Positions 15,774 to 23,693 of a DNA stretch of 46,536 nucleotides are shown in pieces. The position numbers were made by a program, and so were the translations under genes. Every line of letters begins with the position of its first letter. Position 1 is the stretch's first letter. The notes beneath the pieces are model-generated. The model worked only from the letters and a program-made list of their open reading frames with translations. It was not told where the DNA came from and did no database searches. Location: contig PWKZ01000228.1 in NCBI GenBank assembly GCA_003559575.1, forward strand, positions 1 to 46,536, written 5' to 3'. Origin of the DNA: Bradymonadales bacterium (lineage in GTDB: Bacteria; Myxococcota_A; UBA9042; PWKZ01).

Positions 15774-18209
15774 ATGAAGGAGGATTGCGCACAGCTCACC
15801 GGAGAGCGGTTCGTGGAGGTGGCGGTGATGTTGCCCGTTCCGGGTAGCTTCACCTACCGGGTGCCGTCCGAACTCTCCCCGCCGCCCGTGGGCGCGCGAG
15901 TGTTGGTTCCGTTTGGGGGGCGCCGCGCGGTGGCTTATGTCCTGGCCGAAGAGGCGCGTCCCGGCATCGACGAGCCTCGCGAACTCTTCGATATTCTCGA
16001 CGACAAGCCTGCTTTCGACGAGATGCTGCTGGCGTTGCTGCGCTGGACTGCGCGCTATTACCACGCTCCTCTGAGCGAGGTGATTCGCACCGCGCTGCCG
16101 CAGGCGCTCGGCAAGCGTGAGGCGCCGCGCGTCGTGCTGACTCCGCTCGGGCGCTCGGCGGCGGCGATGCCCGGCGCCGAGCCGCTCCTCGCCTTGTTGG
16201 CCAAGAGCGCGCGCGAGAATTTGTCCGAGCGGTGGCTGCTGCGCGAGTGCGGCGCCCCCATGGCGCGGATTCTGGCCGCCGAGCGTGCCGGGTATCTCAA
16301 GAGACTCCGCGAGCCGAAGGGGGGGTGTGGCCGCCCGCTCACCGAGCGGGTCGCCGTCTTCGTGATGCGGCCTCCGCTCAACGCGAACGCCGTGCGTTCG
16401 CGCGAGGTGCTGGCGCGGGTGGCCCAGGCCGGCGAGATCCGGGTCTCGGCGCTGCGCGCCGAGCTTGGCGAGGTCTCGGCGGTTTTGCGCACATTGGAAG
16501 CTCGGGGCGCGCTCAGGCTCGAAGAACGGCGCGTGTTTCGTACTCCCCATGGCGCTTTCGTCGACATGGGGGAGCCGGGATTGTCCGATCCGCCGGTCCT
16601 CATGCCCGAGCAGCGGACGGCGCTCGAGGAGATCTGGCATGGCCACGAGAAGGGCTATCAGGCGGTGCTGCTTCATGGGGTCACCAGCAGCGGCAAGACC
16701 GAGGTCTATCTGCGGCTCATCACGCGCTTCTTGCGCAAGGGGCGCGGCGCGATCGTCTTGGTGCCGGAGATAGCGTTGACCCCACAGCTTGTTGGTCGCT
16801 TTCGTGCGCGGTTCGGCGATCAGGTGGCGCTCTTGCACAGCGGGTTGACGAGCGGCGAGCGACTCGACCAGTGGGAGCAGGTGAGGGCGGGCCGGTTTCC
16901 GGTGGTCATCGGCGCGCGTTCGGCGCTGTTCGCGCCGCTCCCGAAGCTCGGGTTGTTGGTCGTCGACGAGGAGCACGAGACGACTTACAAACAAGAGGAC
17001 AAGCTGCGCTACAACGCGCGCGACCTGGCCCTCGTGCGCGGCCGGTTGAGCGGCGCGACCGTGGTGCTGGGCTCGGCGACTCCCTCGCTCGAGAGTGCCT
17101 ACAACGTGCGCCGCGGCAAGCTGCGGCTTTGCACCATGCGTTCACGTATCAACGAGCGGCCGATGCCCGAGGTGACTCTGGTCGATCTGCGGCGCGCGCA
17201 GTTCGTCGATGAGGAGCGTGCGCTGAGCGAGCCGCTCGTGGTCGCCCTGCGGGAGACCTTCGAGGCCGGGCAGCAGAGTCTCGTGTTCTTGAACCGGCGC
17301 GGGTATGCCAACTTTCTCCTGTGCCGTACTTGCGGGTTCATCCACGAGTGTCCCCATTGCAGCATCAGCTTTACGTTTCACCAAAAAGAGCAACGGCTCT
17401 TGTGCCACTACTGCGACGAGCGGCGCGCGGTGCCGACAAGCTGCCCCAAGTGCCACGGGACTCTGCTGCAAAACATCGGCACCGGCACCGAGAAGGTAGA
17501 AGCGCGCCTGGCCGATCTGGTGCCGGGCGCTCGAGTCGCGCGCATGGATCGCGACACCACCCGCGGCGAGGAGCTTGGGAAACTACTGCGCGCGGTGCGC
17601 GCCCACGAGGTCGACATCTTGGTGGGCACCCAGATGGTGACCAAGGGCCACGATTTCCCGAACGTCACTCTGGTGGGGGTGTTGCTCGCCGATCAGGGGC
17701 TCAAGTTCCCCGACTTCCGCTCCTCCGAGCGGACATTTCAACTGTTGACCCAGGTGGCCGGGCGCGCGGGGCGCGGTGAGATCCCCGGGCGGGTGCTGGT
17801 CCAGACTTACGATCCGCGGCACTACAGCCTGCGCCACGCGCGCGACCAGGACTTTGACGGGTTTGCCGAGACCGAGCTGCGCCACCGCCGTGAGCGCGCC
17901 TATCCGCCATTCAGGCATCTGGCGCTCGTGCGGGTGACCGCGGTGGGGCCCGCGCTGGCCACCGCCGAGGCGGAGCTGGTGGCGCGAGTGGTGCTCGAGG
18001 GGGCGCGCGCGCGGCACCTCGAGGTGTTGGGGCCGACTCCGGCCCCCATCGAGCGCCTCAAGGGGCGCACCCGCTGGCACGTTCTGCTGCGCGGCGCCTC
18101 GCGGAGGGGTCTGCATGCGGCGCTGAGCGATCTCGAGCCTCACCTCCGCACCCGCCGGGCCGATGGCCTGCAGATTGTCATCGACGTCGATCCGGTCAAT
18201 TTCTTGTGA
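15774..18209 (+). CDS. priA: Primosomal protein N' (replication restart helicase)
   Basis: An 811-residue PriA, which recognises stalled forks and reloads the replisome. The N-terminal DNA-binding domain has the typical GSFTYRVP and VGARVLVPFGGR. The helicase core has Walker A VTSSGKTEVYL and DEEH in VVDEEHETTYKQ. Eight zinc-binding cysteines follow as CRTCGFIHECPHC and CHYCDERRAVPTSCPKC. The C-terminus has TKGHDFPNVTLVG and QVAGRAGRG. Length and order are normal. The ATG is not preceded by a strong ribosome binding site, so the exact start is less sure. It ends 4 bp from the convergent beta-helix gene. Confidence 0.97.
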   Translation: MKEDCAQLTGERFVEVAVMLPVPGSFTYRVPSELSPPPVGARVLVPFGGRRAVAYVLAEEARPGIDEPRELFDILDDKPAFDEMLLALLRWTARYYHAPLSEVIRTALPQALGKREAPRVVLTPLGRSAAAMPGAEPLLALLAKSARENLSERWLLRECGAPMARILAAERAGYLKRLREPKGGCGRPLTERVAVFVMRPPLNANAVRSREVLARVAQAGEIRVSALRAELGEVSAVLRTLEARGALRLEERRVFRTPHGAFVDMGEPGLSDPPVLMPEQRTALEEIWHGHEKGYQAVLLHGVTSSGKTEVYLRLITRFLRKGRGAIVLVPEIALTPQLVGRFRARFGDQVALLHSGLTSGERLDQWEQVRAGRFPVVIGARSALFAPLPKLGLLVVDEEHETTYKQEDKLRYNARDLALVRGRLSGATVVLGSATPSLESAYNVRRGKLRLCTMRSRINERPMPEVTLVDLRRAQFVDEERALSEPLVVALRETFEAGQQSLVFLNRRGYANFLLCRTCGFIHECPHCSISFTFHQKEQRLLCHYCDERRAVPTSCPKCHGTLLQNIGTGTEKVEARLADLVPGARVARMDRDTTRGEELGKLLRAVRAHEVDILVGTQMVTKGHDFPNVTLVGVLLADQGLKFPDFRSSERTFQLLTQVAGRAGRGEIPGRVLVQTYDPRHYSLRHARDQDFDGFAETELRHRRERAYPPFRHLALVRVTAVGPALATAEAELVARVVLEGARARHLEVLGPTPAPIERLKGRTRWHVLLRGASRRGLHAALSDLEPHLRTRRADGLQIVIDVDPVNFL

Positions 18210-18213
18210 TCCG

Positions 18214-19464
18214 TCAACCCGTCGGATCGTCGGTCAAGGGCACCAGTCGCTCACCTCGCACCACCAACACCGTGCCGGGGGCCGCGTCGCGCGGCACTCG
18301 GCGGACCACATGCGCCGGATCGCGCACTACCGTTACCCCGTTTGGGATCTCGCGGCCCGGGGCGATCCAGAACCCGGTCCCGAGGCGCGCCTCGTGGCCG
18401 ATGGCGCTGCCCAGGAACCGTGTCCCGAGCGATTGCAGCCGTCCATCCAGGGGCACCCGGACATCGTCGTCGAAGCGCATATCCATGAGGAAAGCGCCCC
18501 CAGTGGTGATCGACCGCCGGCCAAGGACGCTCATTTGCATCAAGCGCTGCGAGGCGGCGGCCTGTGGGTAGAGCACGGAGCTGTTGAGCATGGTGCCGGA
18601 GGAGACAAAACTCTTCTCCCCCAGCACCGAGAGGCTCACCTTGGCGAGCTCCTGAATCCAGGAGCGCGCCCCGATCCTCGAGAAGCTCACCACCGCGTGC
18701 GGTCCGATGGTGACGCCGTCCTCGATGGTCGAGGCCTCGATGATCGCGGTCGGGTGGATGCGACAGTCGCGGCCAATCCGGGACATCCGCCGCATCAAAC
18801 GGGCCCGTGACGGGGGCAGCGCCGTGAGGAGCGCCCACAGCGTGCGTAGCGTGCGTCGCCACCGGGGCTGATCCAGCGCGTCCACCGCCTGGGCCATCAG
18901 GTTGGCGCGGAGGATGTGGACCCAGTGGCGCAACACCATCGCGCTCATCGCCGTCAAGGGATAACGCAGCTTCTGCTTGCCGAAGTAGTGTTCCGGCACA
19001 TCGAACTCGAAGACCCGCTCCCGCGGCTTGATGGGCAGTGTCGCCCACTGCCCCGTGGGAGTCTCGCGCGCGTCTTCAAACCGAACCCCCGGTGGCAGAT
19101 AAAAGAGCGGGTAGCGAGCCCGCGCGGTCCCCTCACGATCCGGGTGCGGCGCGATCCCCTGCAAGTGGTGATACTCGGCGACCATCGCCGAGTCGCTCAG
19201 CTCGAGCGCCGCCGGCGCGTTGGGTGGCGCACGCCTCGAGGCCGCCACGAACGCGCGCAACAGGGGTGCGGAGAGGAAGAGGTTGTCTTGCAAGACCACA
19301 CACGGGCCCTCGGGCGGGAGCCCCTCCTCGGCGAGCACAAGCCCGCTCCGGCCCATCGCCTCCTCTTGCCACGCGCGGAGGGTTCGATTGGCGATCAGTG
19401 TCTCCCCGATGGGATCGAGGAACGGTGTGATCAACACCCCCGAGGGGACGATATGGCAGCGCAT
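18214..19464 (-). CDS. Left-handed beta-helix (hexapeptide) protein, nucleotidyltransferase-like N-terminus
   Basis: A 416-residue protein. The C-terminal half is a hexapeptide-repeat beta helix, seen in IHPTAIIEASTIEDGVTIGP and later IGHEARLGTGFWIAPG. This is the fold of acyltransferases and of sugar nucleotidyltransferase tails. The N-terminal half (DPIGETLIAN; VVLQDNLFLSAPLLRAF) weakly resembles a sugar nucleotidyltransferase lacking the usual GxGxR loop, so it may be inactive or a different enzyme. It is the last gene of a five-gene operon next to the polyketide/lipid synthases, and its start shares one base with the preceding stop (TAATG). A role in transferring or modifying a sugar or acyl group on the product is inferred. 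Confidence 0.65.
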   Translation of the reverse strand: MRCHIVPSGVLITPFLDPIGETLIANRTLRAWQEEAMGRSGLVLAEEGLPPEGPCVVLQDNLFLSAPLLRAFVAASRRAPPNAPAALELSDSAMVAEYHHLQGIAPHPDREGTARARYPLFYLPPGVRFEDARETPTGQWATLPIKPRERVFEFDVPEHYFGKQKLRYPLTAMSAMVLRHWVHILRANLMAQAVDALDQPRWRRTLRTLWALLTALPPSRARLMRRMSRIGRDCRIHPTAIIEASTIEDGVTIGPHAVVSFSRIGARSWIQELAKVSLSVLGEKSFVSSGTMLNSSVLYPQAAASQRLMQMSVLGRRSITTGGAFLMDMRFDDDVRVPLDGRLQSLGTRFLGSAIGHEARLGTGFWIAPGREIPNGVTVVRDPAHVVRRVPRDAAPGTVLVVRGERLVPLTDDPTG

Positions 19465-20759
19465 TAGTGTCCCTCCGCCAACTTGCCGGCGATCGCCGCG
19501 AGTAGCTCCTCGAGCCGCCCGGAGTCGGCCAGAGGCCGGGGCATCGTCGCCACCAGCTGAACCTCCGTCTTGCTCCCGGTGAGGGCCAGGAAGAGCGGGG
19601 TCGACTCCACCCCCGGCGGCACGAAAAAGCCCGCGGTCGCACGAAACCCGCCTCCCCGGAACTGTTCGAGCGGCAGTCGCCCAATGTTGGAGAGCACCCC
19701 GCTTGCCAAATAACGGCCGCGGCGATGCACCCTGGCTATGGCGGCGCGCCCGACGCGCGCCATGAGCCCGAGCGGCAGCGCGCGCAGCACGCCGAGCCCG
19801 GGCCCGAAGGCGGTCTCCAGGCCGTCGCGGCGCATTGTCTCGATTTTTTGCGCGATCTCGAGGGCCGTCGCCTCCGGCGGAACCTCCAGGTGCAACATGC
19901 CGGTCAAGTTGGCCGTGGAGCGTAGTCCTGGCGCCCGCGGCCGCAAGTCCACCGGCAGATCGAAGCGCACCCGCCCGTCAGCACCATCCTCGCCCGCCTG
20001 CAGGCGGGCCTGCTCCGCCACCGCCAGCGCGACCCGCGGCAGCAGCCGCGAGTGCTTCCCCGGCACGGTCACCCGGCGCCACCGAGTGCCCCGTGTCTCT
20101 GTCGTCACAGCCCGCCCGGTGGGCGCCAGGCAGTCTTCAATGCGTCGTTCGGCCCGCGCCGCCTGAAGGGAGCGCGCGAGCGCCACGTCGGTTAGGGGCG
20201 AGGTGGCGCCAATCGGTGGCGCTCCGTTGAGCGCGCGGAAGAGATCCTCGACGAAAGAGAGCGTTCCGCGGCCGTCCATGACGGCGTGGTGGGTGCGCAC
20301 GATCACCCGCGGCGGGGTCCCCTCGACCAGCAGCACCTCCACTGTTGGGCCGGTGCGTGGCGCAAGCGGTGTCTCCATGAACGGCGCCCCGGCCTCGCAG
20401 CGCCCGTCCCAGGCGGCGCCGTTGACCACTCGGATCGGCGGCGGCGTCACTGTCGCGCGAAGGCGGCTCGCGGTGAGGTGGCCCCGGAGCACGAGGCGCG
20501 CGCCGGGGTTGGCGACCGCCGCCGCGGCCACCGCCGCCCGCCAGATGTCGGGGTCGAGGGTCCCCTCGCCCTCCAGCACGAGCTGATTGACGAACGGTCC
20601 GTGCAACCGATCAGCCACGAGCCACAACCGCTCCACCGGCGAGAGGCGGCGCTCGTACTCCGCGCTCGCCCGGCGCGCGCGCCGGGCGATTGAGCATAGG
20701 GCCACTGCGACAAGCGCCGCCACCGCCGCGGCCACCGCGAGGCAAAGCCACCCGCTCAT
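19464..20759 (-). CDS. HHxxxDG acyltransferase (condensation/WS-DGAT-like) with membrane anchor
   Basis: A 431-residue protein with one N-terminal transmembrane helix (roughly residues 4-24) and then a CoA-dependent acyltransferase fold. The catalytic motif HHAVMDG (157-163) matches the HHxxxDG box of condensation domains, PapA-type acyltransferases and wax ester/diacylglycerol synthases. Such enzymes esterify or amidate a hydroxyl or amine with an acyl thioester. Its neighbours are a glycosyltransferase and, divergently, the synthases. Acylation of a glycosylated or long-chain product at the membrane is therefore a reasonable inference. It overlaps the glycosyltransferase gene by 4 bp (ATGA). 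Confidence 0.8.
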   Translation of the reverse strand: MSGWLCLAVAAAVAALVAVALCSIARRARRASAEYERRLSPVERLWLVADRLHGPFVNQLVLEGEGTLDPDIWRAAVAAAAVANPGARLVLRGHLTASRLRATVTPPPIRVVNGAAWDGRCEAGAPFMETPLAPRTGPTVEVLLVEGTPPRVIVRTHHAVMDGRGTLSFVEDLFRALNGAPPIGATSPLTDVALARSLQAARAERRIEDCLAPTGRAVTTETRGTRWRRVTVPGKHSRLLPRVALAVAEQARLQAGEDGADGRVRFDLPVDLRPRAPGLRSTANLTGMLHLEVPPEATALEIAQKIETMRRDGLETAFGPGLGVLRALPLGLMARVGRAAIARVHRRGRYLASGVLSNIGRLPLEQFRGGGFRATAGFFVPPGVESTPLFLALTGSKTEVQLVATMPRPLADSGRLEELLAAIAGKLAEGH

Positions 20760-21916
20760 CGGAGCCCCTCGATCACCCGCGCCGCCGCCGCTGCTCCGCC
20801 GGCGGTGCGAAACGAAGCCTGGACGCGCCGGGCGCCTGCCGCGAACGTGGGATCGTCCAGCACGCGGCGCACGGCGCGGCGAATGCCGGCCGGCCCAACG
20901 CGCGCGAAGCGCACCCGCACTCCGGCGTTGGCCGTCACCACCTGCTCGGCGATCACCGGTTGATCATCGCGGATCGGCGCCACCACGAGCGGTAGTCCGT
21001 GCGACAGCGTCTCACAGACCGTGTTGTGACCGCCGTGGCTGATGACCGCCTGCACATGTGAGAGGAGCCGGAGCTGAGGCACATGAGCGCGCACCAACAT
21101 GTGGGGCGGTAGCTCGCCTATCAGCTCCGGCGGCGCGGCGAAGATCACTTGCAGCGGCTCATCTCGCAAGCCGTCGACAACGGCGCGGTAGAAGCGCCGG
21201 CCGCGTTCGGCGTTGACGGTACCGAGCGAGACGAGCACACGAGATCGCTCGGGCGCGAGCTGTTGCCAGGGGAAATCGTCCCGCTCCTCGCGCTGCCGCA
21301 GGGATGGTCCGACAAAGTGGTAGTGAGCTTGGAACCGGTCGAGGGGCCCGACCAGGGCGTCGGTCGAGAAGACGATCACCGCATGCGGGGAGATGTTATG
21401 GCCCGGCAGGGGGGTGAGCCCGTGCTCACGCTGCAGTAGCGCCAGTTGTTCGTCGACCCATGCGGCGACTCGCGGCAGCGCCGCGAGCGAGTCGGTGACG
21501 GCGGCGGAGGTGGTGGCCAGTGTCGCCCAGGGAAGCTCGAAGCGCCGCGCCACGATGCCGCCGGCGAGCGCTTGTTGATCCACCGCCAGACAATCGGGCG
21601 CGTAGGCTTGCACGGCGGCCTCGAGTCCCGGGACCATCGCGCGCCCGAGCGGGACCAGGAATTCCTGCCACAGAAACTTGAGCGCCACGAGGCCGCGTGC
21701 CCCCATCGCTTTCGCCATCATCGCGTCGTGCAGCGCCTGCGGGATTCGGTCGTCGAGCGGCAGCCGCTCTGCGCCCTCCGGCAGCAGCCGGGAGAGGACC
21801 GTCTCGTGCCCCACCCAGGCCACCTCGTGGCCGCGCGCGGTAAGCTCGGCGGCCACCGCCAGGGTGGGGTTGATGTGGCCGGTCAATGGGGGGACTATGA
21901 ACAGCACGCGGCTCAT
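20756..21916 (-). CDS. GT1-family (MGT/UGT-like) glycosyltransferase
   Basis: A 386-residue GT-B fold enzyme. It starts SRVLFIVPPLTGHINPTLA, the usual opening of macrolide/antibiotic-type GT1 enzymes, with the acceptor-site His in GHINP. The C-terminal sugar-nucleotide signature is VISHGGHNTVCETLSHGLPL, followed by DDQPVIAEQV. It would transfer a sugar from a nucleotide donor to a hydrophobic acceptor. ATG 21916 was chosen over the track's 21949 because it begins the Rossmann strand and overlaps the upstream hydrolase stop by 4 bp. It is central to the idea that the locus makes a glycolipid. Confidence 0.9.
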   Translation of the reverse strand: MSRVLFIVPPLTGHINPTLAVAAELTARGHEVAWVGHETVLSRLLPEGAERLPLDDRIPQALHDAMMAKAMGARGLVALKFLWQEFLVPLGRAMVPGLEAAVQAYAPDCLAVDQQALAGGIVARRFELPWATLATTSAAVTDSLAALPRVAAWVDEQLALLQREHGLTPLPGHNISPHAVIVFSTDALVGPLDRFQAHYHFVGPSLRQREERDDFPWQQLAPERSRVLVSLGTVNAERGRRFYRAVVDGLRDEPLQVIFAAPPELIGELPPHMLVRAHVPQLRLLSHVQAVISHGGHNTVCETLSHGLPLVVAPIRDDQPVIAEQVVTANAGVRVRFARVGPAGIRRAVRRVLDDPTFAAGARRVQASFRTAGGAAAAARVIEGLR

Positions 21917-22731
21917 CTGTCTGACCTCTCCGTATCTCGCCGCACCCACTCGATGATGGCGTCACGCACGGTTGTGGTGGCCTCCCAGAGCACCGAATGG
22001 GAGCAGCCCGGCAGTACCCGCAGCTCCACGTTGGGGAGCCTCGCGGCCACCCACTCACCGCGCTCGAGCACATCGGAGTGCTCTCCGTAGAGGCAAAGCA
22101 CCGGCGCTTTGAGAGCCGCGAGCGCCTCCTCGCTGATGGGCGGTGAAGTTTCGAGATCGGCCAAGAGCGAGGTGCCGTAGACGAGCGCCTCGGCGCGCTC
22201 GGCGAGGCGGGTGCGTTTGCGGGCGCTGTGGCGCCCAAGCCAGTTGCTGAAATGCTTGACTATCATCTCGTCTCGCGCTTGCCCTTGGACTCCCAGGGTG
22301 GCGGCCATCTCGGCGCCCCAGCGGTCGTTCGAGACGTGCGCGTCGATGAGCACCAGGCCGGCCACCCGCTCCGGGTGGGCGATGGCGAACGCCAGCGCCA
22401 AAAGCCCGCCGAAGCTGTTGCCGACGAGGTGCAGCGGCCCCTTGACGCCGCAGCTCGCGAGCAGATCGGCCAAATCGGCCACCATCTCGCCCAACCCATA
22501 GCCCTCGCGCGGCCGCTCGCTGCGCCCGTGGCCGCGAAGATCGTAGAGGAGCACCTCGGCGAACTCCGCCACCCGATTGGCCACCGTGAAGTAGTAGCTC
22601 GACAGGTTGTCCATGACCAGCCCGTGGAGAAAGATGACCGTCGGGCGCGCCTCTGGTGCTTTTTTTTCTCTCTCCGGCGGCCCGAGCTGCTGGACATGGA
22701 AGCGAACTCCGCGCACCACGACGTCAGCCAT
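21913..22731 (-). CDS. Alpha/beta-hydrolase
   Basis: A 272-residue alpha/beta-hydrolase. The oxyanion segment is FLHGLVMDN, the nucleophile elbow GNSFGG, the acid probably Asp in GEHSD, and the His in GCSHSVLW. The start ATG 22731 (ADVVVRGVRFH) lies in the end of the upstream hydrolase gene, overlapping by 8 bp; the track's longer start is unlikely. It is related to the gene just before it (both have LHGL, YDLRGHGRS and a middle cap), suggesting a duplication. Possible roles are product release from the ACP, lipid ester cleavage or proofreading. Confidence 0.87.
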   Translation of the reverse strand: MADVVVRGVRFHVQQLGPPEREKKAPEARPTVIFLHGLVMDNLSSYYFTVANRVAEFAEVLLYDLRGHGRSERPREGYGLGEMVADLADLLASCGVKGPLHLVGNSFGGLLALAFAIAHPERVAGLVLIDAHVSNDRWGAEMAATLGVQGQARDEMIVKHFSNWLGRHSARKRTRLAERAEALVYGTSLLADLETSPPISEEALAALKAPVLCLYGEHSDVLERGEWVAARLPNVELRVLPGCSHSVLWEATTTVRDAIIEWVRRDTERSDR

Positions 22732-23488
22732 CGAAGAACTCCATGAGGACTTTACCGAGCGCCTCCGGCGCTTCGAGCGGCAGGAAATGGCCCCCATCGA
22801 GAGTTACTGTGCGGACCGCCGGCAGCGCGCGGGCCAGCCGGTCAGCCGAGCCCAGACAGGGGGAATGGGCGCCGTAGACACTCAGCACCGGGCAGCGGAT
22901 GGCGCCGAGCGCCTCATCAGTGGGTGGACGGCGTTCAGCCAGATCATCGAGCAGCGAGGTCTCGCCGGCGAGCGCGGCGAGCGCCTCCAGCCGCAGCCGC
23001 CCTCGCCGGCGCTGAGGGTCGAAGTCGCGCCGCAGCGTCTCGGGCAGTGCGGCCAGCAGCTCGGTCGCCATCTCCTCGGAGTCGAGCGAGAGGATCGACC
23101 ACAGCGCGTCGCTCTCGGAGATCGCGAGCGGCGCCTCCACCGTCGCGAGGCGACGCACGCGCGCGTAGCGGCGAGCGTAGTCGAGCGCAATGAGACCGCC
23201 CCAGCTATGCCCCACCAGATCGAACGATTCGAGCTCGAGGGCCTCGGCCAGCGCCGCGAGATCATCGGCCATCGTGCTCACGTCGTAGCCCTCCGTGGGG
23301 CGCGCGCTGCGACCGTGGCCGCGCAGATCATAGAGAACGACCCGGTGGCGCCCGGCGAGCGCGCGGGCGCAAGTGAAGTACCAGGTCGCGATGTTGCCGA
23401 TCAGCAGCCCGTGGAGCATCACGAGCGGCGGTCCGTGGCCGATCTCCGTGACGTTCAAGTCGATTCCGTTGGCGTTGACGGTTCTCAA
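22724..23488 (-). CDS. Alpha/beta-hydrolase, first gene of the tailoring operon
   Basis: A 254-residue alpha/beta-hydrolase with MLHGLLIGN, YDLRGHGRSARP, the nucleophile elbow GHSWGG and the catalytic His in DGGHFLPLEAP. The preferred start is TTG at 23488 (reading LRTVNANGIDLN), because it gives the normal family N-terminus and is preceded by a strong GGGAGGGAGGGG. The track's start at 23878 would run into the divergent synthase gene. It heads a minus-strand operon in which every gene overlaps the next. Its similarity to the following hydrolase suggests tandem duplication. Confidence 0.85.
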   Translation of the reverse strand: MRTVNANGIDLNVTEIGHGPPLVMLHGLLIGNIATWYFTCARALAGRHRVVLYDLRGHGRSARPTEGYDVSTMADDLAALAEALELESFDLVGHSWGGLIALDYARRYARVRRLATVEAPLAISESDALWSILSLDSEEMATELLAALPETLRRDFDPQRRRGRLRLEALAALAGETSLLDDLAERRPPTDEALGAIRCPVLSVYGAHSPCLGSADRLARALPAVRTVTLDGGHFLPLEAPEALGKVLMEFFDG

Positions 23489-23693
23489 AGGCCCCTCCCT
23501 CCCCCCTGTCTTGACACGAAAAGCCCGAGGAGGCCAGCCGGTGCCTCCACCTCGCGTCATGGGTGATATTCCACTGTCGTCCGTGTCGGGTGTTACCTCC
23601 ACGGTGCCGCGGGAAGCGCGCTTGTTTTTTTGTTGCATTCGATCCGGCGCTTCGCGCTCCCACGCTTGGCGCCGGTGGTGAGTGAGTTGAGTA
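23489..23693. promoter_or_regulatory. Divergent intergenic region between tailoring operon and synthase operon
   Basis: These 205 bp separate the two divergent operons and should hold both promoters. A T-rich patch (CTTGTTTTTTTGTTGC, about 23622) and a TTGACA at 23511 stand out. No well-spaced -35/-10 pair and no convincing operator was found. The synthase GTG at 23694 has only weak complementarity to the ribosome upstream. Confidence 0.35.

Noticed and set aside
14497-15792. Long minus-strand ORF (431 codons) opposite lon
   Set aside because: Shadow of a GC-rich gene. lon on the plus strand has complete motifs; the shadow has none.
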